From assembly GCA_964465665.1 (NCBI GenBank), contig CAYXKM010000130.1:1-16015 (forward strand): a stretch of DNA of 16,015 bases, read 5' to 3'. The position numbers and the translations under genes are program-made. This DNA is from JAKEGN01 sp964465665 (lineage in GTDB: Bacteria > Pseudomonadota > Gammaproteobacteria > Steroidobacterales > Woeseiaceae). The notes under the pieces were generated by a model that saw only the letters and a program-made list of their open reading frames with translations, did not search any database and was not told the DNA's origin. Of the stretch, positions 15,891 to 16,015 are shown in pieces (positions within the stretch are counted from its first letter, which is position 1; each line of letters starts with the position of its first letter).

Positions 15891-16015
15891 ATGTCCAAAG
15901 AGAAATTTCAAAGAACGAAGCCGCACGTGAATGTAGGGACGATTGGTCACGTGGATCATGGGAAGACGACGTTGACGGCGGCGTTGACGAAGGTGATGGC
16001 GGCGAAGTTTGGTGG
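15891..16015 (+). CDS. tuf: Translation elongation factor Tu, N-terminal part (cut by window end)
   Basis: EF-Tu carries aminoacyl-tRNA to the ribosome as a GTP complex. Only the first 41 codons are in the window. They read MSKEKFQRTKPHVNVGTIGH and then the P-loop GHVDHGKT (19-26), which is diagnostic of EF-Tu in this position. ATG 15891 has GAGAG (15878-15882) eight bases upstream and lies 54 bases after fusA, the usual end of the str operon. The codons are unusual beside the neighbours: all six threonines are ACG, all four alanines GCG, both leucines TTG, and two of four glycines GGG. The rest of the gene is outside the window, and a second copy may lie upstream of tRNA-Trp, which I cannot see. 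Confidence 0.96.
   Translation, partial: MSKEKFQRTKPHVNVGTIGHVDHGKTTLTAALTKVMAAKFG

Overview
The window is a stretch of the core translation and transcription gene block of a gammaproteobacterium. All genes lie on the + strand in the order tRNA-Trp, secE, nusG, rplK, rplA, rplJ, rplL, rpoB, rpoC, rpsL, rpsG, fusA, tuf (cut by the window end). The gammaproteobacterial call rests on this order, on a three-helix SecE of 126 residues, and on an RpoC whose zinc-site, catalytic and trigger-loop residues fall at the same numbers as in E. coli (C70/72/85/88, D460/462/464, M932/R933/H936, C814/888/895/898). The DNA is moderately GC-rich. I cannot name a genus. REP-type palindromes beginning with GTAG suggest a lineage that has, or once had, a REP-associated transposase (RAYT), as pseudomonads and xanthomonads do.

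Layout. 1-370: a long imperfect palindrome, tRNA-Trp, two clear REP copies and one decayed copy. 371-1317: secE and nusG (Sec translocon and transcription elongation/termination factor). 1318-1610: a hairpin-filled gap with two more REPs and a short T-tailed hairpin that may end the secE-nusG transcript. 1611-3930: L11, L1, L10 and L7/L12, with an L10-type autoregulatory leader before rplJ. 3931-4144: a strong 13-bp hairpin where E. coli has its rplL-rpoB attenuator. 4145-12462: rpoB and rpoC, overlapping by one base. 12463-12784: a 322-base gap holding a hairpin after rpoC, a near-consensus sigma-70 promoter with a GC-rich discriminator, and a leader of about 220 nt that can fold into several adjacent helices. 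12785-16015: the str operon.

The proteins make the ribosomal GTPase-associated stalk (L11, L10, L7/L12), the L1 stalk, the two large RNA polymerase subunits, NusG, which joins polymerase to Rho or the ribosome, the decoding-site proteins S12 and S7, and the elongation factors that use the stalk. The coding content is ordinary and well conserved. No defence, mobile or novel enzyme system is present. The points worth a second look are in the non-coding spaces and in codon usage: the REP cluster, the structured rpsL leader whose central helix has the same outline as the L10 leader, a dyad over the str promoter, a patch of rare codons in rpoC, and a tuf start whose codon choice differs from its neighbours.
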